Positions 43,597 to 53,783 of a stretch of 64,000 bases of DNA are shown in pieces. The position numbers and the translations under genes were made by a program. The DNA is from Drosophila persimilis (taxonomy: Eukaryota; Arthropoda; Insecta; Diptera; Drosophilidae). The stretch covers positions 1 to 64,000 of the forward strand of contig NW_020825329.1 of assembly GCF_003286085.1 (NCBI RefSeq), read 5' to 3'. Position 1 is the first letter of the stretch. Every line of letters starts with the position of its first letter. Under the pieces are notes generated by a model. That model was not told the origin of the DNA, did not search any database, and was given only the letters and a program-made list of their open reading frames with translations.

Positions 43597-46500
43597 ACGA
43601 TGGTCCACTAATCAATATAGAAATTAAGAATAATAGCCCGAATAAATTTAATAAAAATAGTTCGAAGTTCATACCGGCCGAAGAGAGGATGAGGAGATAC
43701 ATACAAATTCGAAACCAGATCTTTGATGACAGGCAGCTGGAGGGGATGCGCGGTGTCAGTCGTAGACTCCAAAAGGCCCGTTCCAGATTTAAGGAAAGGC
43801 GACAGACTCGCAAAGAGGTGGCCGAGGCAGTCAGACGAGGAGCAGGACGCGATCCCAGAGTGTTTGCCGAAGTGCAGATAAGAGGACATCGGATTGCTGG
43901 ACTCCTAGATACTGGGGCATCCGTTAGTGTCTTAGGAAAGGGCAGCCGTGAACTCCTTGCCGACCTCGAGGTGGAAATGGACAATTATGTCTCGATCATC
44001 AAGACAGCCTCTGGAGAAGACAGGTGCATAATCGGCAAAACCAAACTCTGCGTAGGATATAACGGAATGAATAAAGAGATTTTGTTTTACGTATGCCCAT
44101 ACCTAGAGCAAGCCATGTACTTGGGTATTGATTTCTGGAGATCCTTCGCGCTGGCTCCCACAGTCCTCGGAGAAGAGCCCAGTAGATCCAGCGAGGCCCA
44201 AGTAGGCGAGATGCAAATGTCACAAATCAGCCAGTACGCGGAACATCGCCAGGAGGACGCGGATGTGGAGGCTTGGACCCCGGAAGACACAGAAACCGAA
44301 GAGCTGGAGAAGGTAAAGAAGGAGTTTCTGACCTATGAGGATGCCGGATTAGGAACAACGACGGTAGAGCAGCATCGGATCCAGTTGATCGAGGGCGCAG
44401 AACCATTTAAAGATCGGCATTACCCTCAATCCCCAGCGATGCATGAAGTGATCTGGACCGAGGTGGATAAAATGCTGGAACTAGGAGTGATCGAGGTCAG
44501 CGATAGTCCATGGAGCAATCGGACGACGGTGGTGCGAAAGCCAAACAAAAATAGATTCTGTTTGGACGCGCGGAAACTGAATCAGCTCACCGTAAAAGAT
44601 GCTTACCCTCTTCCTAGCATCGAGGGTATACTGTCCAGGATTGACCAGACATATTACATTTCCAGCGTCGACCTCAAATTCGCATTCTGGCAAATTAAAT
44701 TGGACCCAGAAAGCCGGAAGTGCACCGCATTTACCGTTGCAGGCCGTCCGCTGTATCAATTCGTGATGATGCCCTTCGGTCTGTGTAACGCTGCCCAGAG
44801 ATTATGCAGAGTGATGGATAAGGTAATCCCGACGCAGCTCAGATCAAACGTTTTCGTTTATTTGGACGATCTTTTGGTAATAGCCCCGGATTTCCAGGCG
44901 CATCTGCGATATCTGCGATTGGTGGCCCAGTGCCTGAAAAAAGCGAATTTGACAGGTCTAAAGAAATCCAAATTCTGCTTTAAGTCGCTGAAATACCTGG
45001 GGTTTATCATCGGAGGCGGCAAAAGATCCCGATCCCGAGTTCAGTGAAGGAGCTACGGAGCTTTATAGGAACCGCAGGGTGGTATAGACGCTTCATCAAG
45101 GACTTCGGCACCATCGCGGTACCGTTAACAGATGCTCTGAAGAAGCATCCGCGCGGGAAGTTTTCCTTGCCAACGGAAGCGAGGGCGGCCATAGAATCCC
45201 TGAAGAAGGCACTCACCACGGCTCCTGTATTAGTCCATGCCGACTTTAAACGCCATTTCTACATCCAGTGCGACGCCTCCAATTTTGGAGTGGGAGCAGT
45301 GCTTTTTCAGCTGGATGATGACAAAGCAGAACGCCCAGTGGCATTCTTTTCCTCCAAGCTGAACAAACATCAAAAAATTATTCGGTAACGGAGAAAGAAT
45401 GCTTAGCTGCGGTATTGGCGATTGAAAGATTCAGGCCATATGTGGAATTGATGCCGTTCACGGTAATCACCGACCACGCCAGCCTTAAATGGCTAATGTC
45501 ACTCAAGGACCTGAATGGGCGTCTAGCTAGATGGTCATTGCGACTGCAGAGGTTCGACTTTGAGATCGAACAACGCAAGGGTGGTTCTAGACCCAACGGA
45601 AATCTTCGGATTTCAGACGACGGAATTCAAATCAACGGAATACGAGGAGCTGAAAGAAGAAATCTGCAGGAACAAAGAATTATTGCCTGACCTGCGAATA
45701 GACGGGGACCTGGTATTCAAGCGAATGGCCTTCGCGCAAATCGACGACCAAGTGGAAGGTTCCATATGGAAATTATGGATTCCCGCGTCACTGACGAAAA
45801 CCCTCATCGCGAAGGCCCACGAAGTCCACACAGCTGGACACGGTGGAATGAAGAAGACCTTGCATAGGTTAAAAAGGCACTACTACTGGCCGGCGATGAC
45901 GGCACAAGTGCGGGAATACGTCCGAAGCTGCACCGAATGCAAGGAATCCAAAGCCCCCAATTACCGTAGCCAAGTCGGGATCGGTCAGGAAGTGGTCACT
46001 GAGAGGCCATTCCAAAAGATCTACATAGATTTCCTGGGAAAGTATCCCAGGTCAAAAAGGGGACAGGCCTGGATTTTCGTCGCAGCCGAGAGAGTAAATC
46101 GGACGATACTCGCTGCAATAAGGACGTATTTGGAAAAGGATCACAGAGACTGGGACATCTACCTACCGGAGATCGAAGTTTCAATCCGTCACTCGGTACA
46201 CGAAGCCACAGGCGTAACGCCGTTTTTCGCTGTATTTGGACAACAGATGTTCCTGAATGGGAACTGCTATAAGCTAGCGAGGAAGGTGCAGTCTTTGACG
46301 GAACACGAAGTGCACGCAGAGACTGGGACATCTACCTACCGGAGATCGAAGTTTCAATCCGTGACTCGGTACACGAAGCCACAGGCGTAACGCCGTTTTT
46401 CGCTGTATTTGGACAACAGATGTTCCTGAATGGGAACTGCTATAAGCTAGCGAGGAAGCTGCAGTCTTTGACGGAACACGAAGTGCACGCATTAGATCCC

Positions 46501-46797
46501 GCGGATAAGCGACACCTCATCCGCGAGCAAATTAAACGCAGCCTACACCAAGCGTATGAGCGGAGCAGCCAGCGGTACAACAAACGGGCCCGAATCTTTT
46601 TCGCCAGACCTGGCCAAGAAGTCTACAGGCGCAACTTCACCCTCAGCGACTTTGGCAAAAGCTACAACGCCAAGTCCGCCCGGAAATTCCTAAAATGCAG
46701 AGTCGTACGTCCAGTAGGGAATAACGCCTACGAGCTGGAGGATCTGTCGGGGAGGCCGGTGGGGATTTTTCACGCCAAAGACCTAAATTTGTAGCGA
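43597..46797 (+). pseudogene. Pol with several frameshifts and a broken integrase (Gypsy element, plus strand)
   Basis: Pol lies in the -1 phase relative to gag, as is common. The first frame (to 45047) carries protease (GLLDTGASVSVLG) and RT (NRFCLDARKLNQLTV, MMPFGLCNAAQ, catalytic FVYLDDLLVIA). A frameshift with a small deletion near 45020 moves to 45044-45388 (RSFIGTAGWYRRFI; RNase H CDASNFGVGAVLF). One base missing in an A run near 45370 moves to the frame with [16 protein letters not shown]. Another shift near 45580 leads to the integrase zinc module (HTAGHGGMKKTL, CTECKES) and IYIDFLGKYP. About 80-90 residues of the integrase core, including the second catalytic Asp, are deleted before ERVNRTILAAI. 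The element cannot be autonomous. Confidence 0.9.
46145..46490 (+). repeat. 173-bp tandem duplication within integrase
   Basis: AGAGACTGGGACATCTACC begins at 46145 and again at 46318; the two 173-bp copies differ at a few bases only. As 173 is not a multiple of three, the duplication shifts the frame. Confidence 0.92.
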
Positions 46798-47978
46798 AAG
46801 GCCAGCAGTTTTAGGGAAACGCGTATTTCTTCGATGTTTGCGAATAATTCTCCGCGGCCATGGTCGCTCGAATTTTCGCTAGGTGTTGCATGCGAAGATA
46901 TCGATAGGTGATATCCCATAGTAGCGGTGATGAGGAAGGAAGTTCGAACATAGTGGCAAGGCCAAAATTTGAGGGGAAAAGGTTAGCAAGAGTGGCGCCA
47001 CCTGGAGAGTGAGAGTTCCGCGCGCTCTCCGGAGCCGTTATGAGAGAAGATTTCCGATCTCATCCCATAACGGAGTCCCGAAGCCAACTCACCCATACCC
47101 CAAAGAAAAGAGAGCCGCCAGCAGCCCGAATCAGGCCATGCCCTTGAACCTAGTTCAGGGGCGATAGAAGAGAGAGCGATGGGGATCGCGGCCCGGGAGC
47201 ATTAAACAGAGCGGCTAAGCCAAGAGGGGGTTCAGAGAAAGAAATTCCCGCAACGGAGGAGCATGCGCGCCGGTCATAGTGATCTAATGATTTTTTTTAG
47301 TTTGAAAGAAAAAGTGAGTGGGATGATGATGGAGTAGTGGCCATCACCCGATAAAAGATAAATAAATCTGTGATTCCAGGGGATCAAGATCAGTGAAACA
47401 CCAGGAACTTTGGAGCTGACCAGCGGGACGGAAAGTAAACCCGAAAAGCACAAGAGTGAGTCCGCTCCAAAGGGGGAGTAAAGAAACCCCAAATTTATTC
47501 TTTTTGTTGGCAAATCCATAGTGAATAGGCCACAGCTCCGCTATCCTGGCTTGGTTTTGCTGGTCTCGAAGAAACTATCCTGGCCACCTAGTGCGGGTCC
47601 CTCGCTCATTTAGGGAGAAAAAAAAGCATCAATTAACTTATTTACTCCCATTATTTATTCTTGTTAGACGTCTCCAGTTATATGTATATGTTAATCCCCT
47701 AACTTATTTATATTTATTATATTAATTATTTCTATTTATCTATTTATTTATTAACCGCCCGTAGTGATAAGATGAGGGGGGTATGAATAGGCAGGCTTAG
47801 TGTAGCGATGATACCGTGTAAAAGTAGGAAATTGAAGTGAAAATTATAAGGAAGAAAATGAATTGCTAAGCGTTTCATATGGGGGGAAGAGGAGCAACGA
47901 CAACGAGAGGGTAAGGCTGCTGCACATGTCAGGGAGATCCAGAACGTCGTGATTCGGATCTCAGGTAGGGTGGGTACG
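46798..47978 (+). other. 3' region (UTR and probable LTR) of the plus-strand Gypsy element
   Basis: No long frame of Pol type. A purine tract, GAGGGGAAAAGG, lies near 46970 and could precede an LTR; a polyadenylation-type AATAAA lies near 47360; an AT-rich stretch covers 47640-47760. The 81-codon minus-strand frame at 47274-47519 is present in both duplicates and is not considered a gene. The LTR ends could not be set. Confidence 0.55.
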
Positions 47979-48218
47979 TCACGGGTAAAAACATCGACCC
48001 CTCGACCTGGTCCACGTCTGTGTTGAAAGAGGTTACTATCATGTTGTTTGTCGAGTAGTGTCCGTTTGCAGTTTTTTTGTCGGTTACTTTTGTTGTTTCA
48101 ATTTGTTCGAGATGTCCAATTAGTTGGTATATTGTGCGACCTGAGGGCTTGGGAAGTACCCAGCCCTGGGATGACTGGCTAGCCGGCCTTGCCCCGAAGA
48201 AAACAAAGGTTCGTAACA
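47979..48218. other. unassigned segment
   Basis: Unique to the first copy of the local duplication. A minus-strand frame of up to 96 codons (to 48219) contains GRTIYQLIGHLEQIETTKV but I recognise no family. It may be a scrap of another retroelement. Confidence 0.4.
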
Positions 48219-48257
48219 AGTTGCGGTGTCCGCAGCAACTTATACCCTTCCCCCTCG
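48219..48257 (+). mobile_element. DINE-1 3'-end fragment
   Basis: Only the terminal hairpin AGTTGCGGTGTCCGCAGCAA and the end CTTCCCCCTCG remain, directly followed by minisatellite, as at 41101-41143. Confidence 0.8.
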
Positions 48258-49290
48258 TTTCGATTGTGATGGGTGAATTTTTAGCTTTTTTTTTGGTAGT
48301 GAGGACAAAATTTGATCGATAGTGATGGGTGAATTTTTAGCTTTTTTTTTATAGTGATGACAAAATTTTATCGATTTTTTTTGATAGTGATGGGTGAATT
48401 TTTAGCAATTTTTATTGTGATAGTGATGACAAAATTTTGTCGATTTTTTCGATAGTGATGGATGAATTTTTAGCTTTTTTTTTATAGTGACGACAAAATT
48501 TTGTCGATTTTTCGATAGTGGTGGGGGAATTTTTTGCTTTTTTTGTTGATAGTGATGACAACATTTTTTCGATTTTTTCGATAGTGGTGGGGGAATTTTT
48601 TGCTTTTTTTTTTGATAGTGACGACAAAATTTTTGTCGATTATTTCGATAGTGATGGGTGAATTATTTGCTTTTTTGTTGTTGATAGTGATGACACAATT
48701 TTATCGATTTTTTCGATGGTGGTGGGTGAATTTTTAGCTTTTTTTTGTTGATAGTGAGAACAAAATTTGATCGATAGTGATGGGTGAATTTTTAGCTTTT
48801 TTTTGTTGATAGTGATGACAAAATGTTGTAGATTTTTTCGATAGTGATGGGTGAATTTTTAGCTTTTTTTTTCATGGTGAGGACAAAATTTTGTCGATTT
48901 TTTCGATTGTGATGGGTGAATTTTTAGCTTTTTTTGTTGATAGTGAGGACAACATTTTGTCGATTTTTTCGATTGTGATGGGTGAATTTTTGGCTTCTTG
49001 ATAGTGATGACAAAATTTTGTCCCTTTTTTCGATAGTTATGGGTGAGTTTTTAGCTTTTTTTTTGTTGATAGTGATGACAACATTTTTTCAATTGTGATG
49101 GGTGAATTTTTTGCTTTTTTTGTTGATAGTGATGACAAAATTTTTTTGATAGTGATGGGTGAATTTTTAGCTTTTTTTTATAGTGACAAAATTTTGTCGA
49201 TTTTTTCGATAGTGATGGGTGAATTTTTAGCTATTTTTATTTTATAGTGATGACAAAATTTTTTCGATAGTGATGGGTGAATTTTTAGCT
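48258..49290. repeat. AT-rich minisatellite, large block A
   Basis: About 17 degenerate units of 55-66 bp with core motifs GATAGTGATGGGTGAATTTT, TAGC-T(n) and ATAGTGATGACAAAATTTTG. Unit length varies mainly by T-run length and short deletions. It ends at TTTAACAGTATTGCTTGCCC. Confidence 0.95.
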
Positions 49291-49386
49291 TTAACAGTAT
49301 TGCTTGCCCTATAATCAAGAATATGCGTTATTGGGTCGGAAACGATTGCTTCTGGGCTTAAAAAATAATTTAAAAATCTCTATATG
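49291..49386. other. spacer at the duplication junction
   Basis: ACAGTATTGCTTGCCCTATA through CTCTATAT. The same sequence follows the second minisatellite block at 51195, so it marks the end of the duplicated unit. It includes TGGGTCGGAAACGATT, which resembles part of DINE-1. Confidence 0.7.
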
Positions 49387-50414
49387 GGGGGATGGTGGGG
49401 ATTTTTCACGCCAAAGACCTAAATTTTTAGCGAAAGGCCAGCAGTTTTAGGGAAACGCGTATTTCTTCGATGTTTGCGAATAATTCTCCGCGGCCATGGT
49501 CGCTCGAATTTTCGCTAGGTGTTGCATGCGAAGATATCGATAGGTGATATACCATAGTAGGAAGGTGATGAACCTAGTTCAAGGGTGATAGAAGAGAGAG
49601 CGATGGGGATCGCGGCCCGGGAGCATTAAACAGAGCGGCTAAGCCAAGAGGGGGTTCAGAGAAAGAAATTCCCGCAACGGAGGAGCATGCGCGCCGGTCA
49701 TAGTGATCTAATGATTTTTTTTAGTTTGAAAGAAAAAGTGAGTGGGATGATGATGGAGTAGTGGCCATCACCCGATAAAAGATAAATAAATCTGTGATTC
49801 CAGGGGATCAAGATCAGTGAAACACCAGGAACTTTGGAGCTGACCAGCGGGACGGAAAGTAAACCCGAAAAGCACAAGAGTGAGTCCGCTCCAAAGGGGG
49901 AGTAAAGAAACCCCAAATTTATTCTTTTTGTTGGCAAATCCATAGGGAATAGGCCACAGCTCCGCTATCCTGGCTTGGTTTTGCTGGTCTCGAAGGAACT
50001 ATCCTGGCCACCTAGTGCGGGTCCCTCGCTCATTTAGGGAGAAAAAAAAGCATCAATTAACTTATTTACTCCCATTATTTATTCTTGTTAGACGTCTCCA
50101 GTTATATGTATATGTTAATCCCCTAATTTAAGTCCGTCCATATTATATCTATATGTAACTTATTTATATTTATTATATTAATTATTTCTATTTATCTATT
50201 TATTTATTAACCGCCCGTAGTGATAAGATGAGGGGGGTATGAATAGGCAGGCTTAGTGTAGCGATGATACCGTGTAAAAGTAGGAAATTGAAGTGAAAAT
50301 TATAAGGAAGAAAATGAATTGCTAAGCGTTTCATATGGGGGGAAGAGGAGCAACGACAACGAGAGGCAGGGAGATCCAGAACGTCGTGATTCGGATCTCA
50401 GGTAGGGTGGGTAC
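49387..50414 (+). repeat. second copy of the Gypsy 3' region (segmental duplication)
   Basis: Matches 46758-47978 from GGTGGGGATTTTTCACGCC to GGTAGGGTGGGTAC. Relative to the first copy it has lost roughly 46920-47150 and part of 47915-47930, and has about 30 extra bases near 50127 (TTTAAGTCCGTCCATATTAT). The stop of the ancestral pol frame region is included at its left end. Confidence 0.92.
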
Positions 50415-51194
50415 CTCGATAGTGGTGGGGGAATTTTTTGCTTTTTTTTTTATAGTGACGACAAAATTTTGTCGATTTTTTCGATAGTGATGGGTGAAGT
50501 ATTTGCTTTTTTGTTGTTGATAGTGATGACACAATTTTATCGATTTTTTCGATGGTGGTGGGTGAATTTTTTGCTTTTTTTTGTTGATAGTGAGAACAAA
50601 ATTTGATCGATAGTGATGGGTGAATTTTTAGCTTTTTTTTGTTGATAGTGATGACAAAATGTTGTAGATTTTTTCGATAGTGATGGGTGAATTTTTAGCT
50701 TTTTTTTTCATAGTGAGGACAAAATTTTGTCGTTTTTTTCGATAGTGATTGGTGAATTTTTAGCTTTTTTTTCATAGTGAGGACAAAATTTTGTCGATTT
50801 TTTCGATTGTGATGGGTGAATTTTTATTTTTTTTTTGTTGATAGTGAGGACATTTTGTCGATTTTTTCGATTGTGATTGGTGAATTTTTAGCTTTTTTTT
50901 GTTGATAGTGATGAAAAAATGTTGTCCATTTTTTCGATAGTTATGGGTGAGTTTTTAGCTTTTTTTTTGTTGATAGTGATGACAACATTTTTTCAATTGT
51001 GATGGGTGAATTTTTTGCTTTTTTTGTTGATAGTGATGACAAAATTTTTTCGATAGTGATGGGTGAATTTTTAGCTTTTTTTTATAGTGACAAAATTTTG
51101 TCGATTTTTTCGATAGTGATGGGTGAATTTTTAGCTATTTTTATTTTATAGTGATGACAAAATTTTTTCGATAGTGATGGGTGAATTTTTAGCT
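50415..51194. repeat. AT-rich minisatellite, large block B
   Basis: About 13 units that align with the second part of block A at a 1904-bp offset (the junction TTAACAGTAT is at 49291 and 51195). It is part of the same duplicated segment. Confidence 0.94.
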
Positions 51195-51488
51195 TTAACA
51201 GTATTGCTTGCCCTATAATCAAGAATATGCGTTATTGGGTCGGAAACGATTGCTTCTTGGCTTAAAAAATAATTTAAAAATCTCTATATCTCTATCTCTT
51301 TACTAATCTATCCAATTTATCAAAATAAATTTGATAAAAAGTTGTATTTAGTTACCTAGCCTCTTATTATGTTTCATGGTCTTAGAACGCTTATTTCTGG
51401 CTGTTATATCCTTGTACATTTCCGAAGTCGGCTTGGACTTTGTCGCGCTTAGAGACTATATGAAGTCCTGAAGGTCCTCAGCGGGCCC
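51195..51488. other. AT-rich spacer
   Basis: Repeats the 49291 spacer, then continues into about 200 bp of AT-rich sequence without a recognised feature. The LOA-type tail begins to its right on the minus strand, so part of this may be that element's 3' untranslated region. Confidence 0.5.
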
Positions 51489-51962
51489 TCAGCGGTTGTC
51501 CGGATAGGGGGGTATGAACCGTCGCGGCAGTGTTAAGGGGATTTTAAAGTCCTCGAGAATCGAGGTAATTTTCGCATAGGCCAGTAGTTGCTGTGGCGTC
51601 CTCTTGGAGGCATCTTCCAGTGATGCCAGCACTGCCGCGCCCAGGAATTTCCTCCTTTCACTTAAGAGAGCAGGACAGTTGCAGCTGAGATGTTCCAGCG
51701 TTTCGGTTGCCCCAGGCTCTTCACATTTCCTACAACTGTCTCTGTTTGTGATGCTTAGCTTTGTTGCATGCGCCGCAGCCAGACAATGGCCCGTTAGTAT
51801 TCCCACTAACAATCTGCAGTCCTTCCGTGGTAGGTGCAGTAGGTAGTGGCTAAGTTTCTCATTGCGGTCCTTGCACATTTCGGTTTGTGATCTGGCCTGC
51901 TTTTCTAGATCGCTTTTCAGCGTTCTAAGAGAGACAGGCACATATTCGACAGCCCGACGCAT
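51489..51962 (-). pseudogene. C-terminal tail of LOA-type ORF2
   Basis: 157 codons ending before the 3' end of the element. LVGILTGHCLAAAHATKL is followed by a Cys/His cluster CRKCEEPGATETLEHLSC and NCPAL, the typical post-RNase H zinc motif of LOA/I-like LINE ORF2 proteins. The catalytic domains are absent. Confidence 0.85.
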
Positions 51963-51964
51963 TC

Positions 51965-53030
51965 CTTAGCTTCCTCTGCGTCTTCGAGCGCAAGACCCTG
52001 GGCGGCCTCCACGATGGACTTGAGACCTAAATCCCTTTCCACCTCGCCTGCCTGTAGGGTGTGCGCGTCCTTGTCTCCGGGGTGGCGCTTTTTGAGGCGC
52101 AGGTAGACGCTACCCATGCCGCCGCCATCTTCCCAAATTTGGGGTACAGCAGTTCCTCTGCTTCCTTATTTATTTGGAGGATCACACATTGTCCCCCTCG
52201 TTGGGTTGTGGGCTACCAATGTTGAAGATCCTCCAATCGGTCGTTTGCACGTCTGCGTTTTGCCGCTGAAGAAGATTCAGCGCTCGGTCCCCCTGGATTG
52301 TGATGGGGAAGAGTACCTTCGGCTTAGGTTTGGACGGGATAAGCTCCCGGTCCACAACCTCCAGCTTGGCACCCTCTTAAATCGCCTCCAATTGGCAGAC
52401 CGTGCGCGTCAGCCACCTTAGGGTTGGATCGTCGTTGCACTTTAGGATTTTAACCCCATTTAGCCAACCAGCACCATCGAAAGTGGGGATTGGGGGCGGC
52501 GGGGTCTTCCTCCATATCTGCAAACAGTGCGTCGACGAGACGCATCTTGCCGTTCTCCTCGCTACGGTCGATGAGTGCCACGATCAGATGTCGCTTGGTC
52601 ACATCGCTGACCTTCGCTTTTGGCGAAGGGGAGGGGCTGCACTCTTGGGTCTGCGTTGCCGCTTGCTGGCAGGAGTGTATTTAATGGCACTCTCAGTCAA
52701 GCGTTGCCTCTTGGTGGCCATCATCCCCTTCCACCTTATTGGCAAATTCGCCATTCGACGCCCTCATCTGTGGCATCTGAGCGTAGTGTAGCTGGCCCTC
52801 CTCTACTCGCTGCTCGGCCCAGGCTAGACTTTCTCATCCTGGGAGATGTCTGCTTTACCTTGCAGCCGGCTTTTGATGTTGAGGGCCGCTTTGTACTGTG
52901 CTTTGGCCTTCATCCCCACTTTGGGACGAAGTGTGACCGCTGGCGACACGCAGAGAGGATTGCTCCTCCCCGTGCCCGCCGGTGGTAGCAGTCACGCTTC
53001 CCACCGACGTTTGGGTTGACATCCCAGCCC
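51965..53030 (-). pseudogene. degenerate ORF1 (gag) of the LOA-type element
   Basis: Broken minus-strand frames encode WLNGVKILKCNDDP, KVLFPITIQGDRALNLL and MGSVYLRLKKRHPGDKDA, resembling the DUF4780-type ORF1 proteins of LOA elements. Several stops and shifts interrupt it (for example after VCQLEAI and in the Lys/Ser-rich N-terminal part). Confidence 0.7.
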
Positions 53031-53090
53031 GTGCTTGATCCAGTAATTTAAATTATCTATGTAGTAAATTAATTTATCTATTTATTTCTT

Positions 53091-53762
53091 TTATTTTACA
53101 TCACACAAAAGAGCAACACCACGCAAGATCCAATGATCTGGTGGCTTATTTGATTGCAGCCATAGGGGGCAAATATAATTCAAGTCGGTACGATTGATTT
53201 TTTTGTAAACAGGGCAAGTGTATAATTTTGGATTTTTTGCAGCTGTTGAAAATATGGCATATATGTGAACCACAGGCATTAGAGTAAACAAAACCTTATT
53301 TGTTGCTTCTACCAATCGAGATGTGCGTCTATCCCAACCAGCGCCATCTACGTATAATCCATATACAAATACTCCTTCCTTAGGTGGTTTCTTGCATTCT
53401 TCTGTACCAACTTTAAGAACGTCATTGTGCATTGTAACTTGATCTAATGCCCATCCTTGGTGAGCCCGAGCTACCTCTTGTCGCATTGCCGTCAAAAAAC
53501 CTTGGGGATTAAAAAAGCCTGACATCCAAAAGACTACGGGACGAGAACCAAAACACCAGTTATTAAATTGAGTGTGACGTTCAACAAGTTCAGTAAACCA
53601 AAAACCCAAACTAGATGACAGCCAGCTTCCGCGCTTGAACACTGTAGGAACGCGAGCATTAAAAATGTTATCCAGAGCATCGCGCAAGGTTTCACTCATT
53701 ATTATAGTTCCTTCAACAGCAAGTAGTAAATCTTTCAATGTTGTACGTACAAGTATGATTAT
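53091..53762 (-). CDS. axonemal dynein heavy chain, terminal exon (DNAH5/8 class, kl-3-like)
   Basis: The last exon of a dynein heavy chain, about 223 codons, ending at TAA 53091-53093. It encodes the C-terminal motor extension. Key blocks are GTIIMSETLRDALDNIFNAR, GFWFTELVERHTQFNNW, MSGFFNPQGFLTAMRQEVAR, GWALDQVTMHNDVL, VYGLYVDGAGWDRR, CPVYKKINRTDLNYI and the terminal HWILRGVALLCDVK. The ending LLCDVK and the CP(I/V)YKK block match the outer-arm gamma class (DNAH5/DNAH8). Drosophila has two genes of that class, kl-3 (ancestral Y) and an autosomal one; repeat-rich surroundings favour kl-3 but do not prove it. The frame is free of stops and key residues look conserved, suggesting a functional gene. 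The exon starts at a splice acceptor at 53763. Upstream exons must lie at higher coordinates beyond an intron of more than 10 kb, or the copy is partial. Confidence 0.93.
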   Translation of the reverse strand: MIILVRTTLKDLLLAVEGTIIMSETLRDALDNIFNARVPTVFKRGSWLSSSLGFWFTELVERHTQFNNWCFGSRPVVFWMSGFFNPQGFLTAMRQEVARAHQGWALDQVTMHNDVLKVGTEECKKPPKEGVFVYGLYVDGAGWDRRTSRLVEATNKVLFTLMPVVHIYAIFSTAAKNPKLYTCPVYKKINRTDLNYICPLWLQSNKPPDHWILRGVALLCDVK

Positions 53763-53777
53763 CTGAAAATAAAGAAA
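53763..53777 (-). promoter_or_regulatory. splice acceptor of the dynein terminal exon
   Basis: Minus-strand TTTCTTTATTTTCAG directly precedes the point where similarity to dynein begins (IILVRTTLKDL). A pyrimidine tract followed by CAG is a good acceptor. Confidence 0.8.
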
Positions 53778-53783
53778 GGTCAA

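Larger units (their letters stand above)
42849..46797 (+). mobile_element. Gypsy-superfamily retrotransposon, 5'-truncated and frameshifted
   Basis: Contains the second part of gag and all of pol on the plus strand, broken by several frameshifts, an integrase deletion and a 173-bp duplication. The 5' LTR and start of gag are missing, replaced by a DINE-1. The region after 46797 is probably the element's 3' untranslated region and LTR, because part of it is duplicated with the end of pol at 49387. No LTR boundary was proven. Confidence 0.88.
51489..53030 (-). mobile_element. LOA-clade non-LTR retrotransposon remnant with ORF1 fused to the ORF2 tail
   Basis: Minus-strand coding remains in two blocks. 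High coordinates (about 53030-51965) carry a degenerate gag-like ORF1. Low coordinates (51962-51489) carry the extreme C-terminus of ORF2. Endonuclease, RT and nearly all of RNase H are gone, leaving ORF1 next to the ORF2 tail. It lies within 60 bp of the dynein stop codon, so it sits in or just after that gene's 3' end. Confidence 0.8.

Noticed and set aside
47274..47519. 81-codon minus-strand frame repeated at 49698-49943
   Set aside because: Repeated only because the DNA segment is duplicated; antisense to the Gypsy element and without a known domain.
52116..52988. Plus-strand frames of 101-129 codons
   Set aside because: Antisense to the degenerate LOA ORF1 remnant on the minus strand, which shows the protein similarity.
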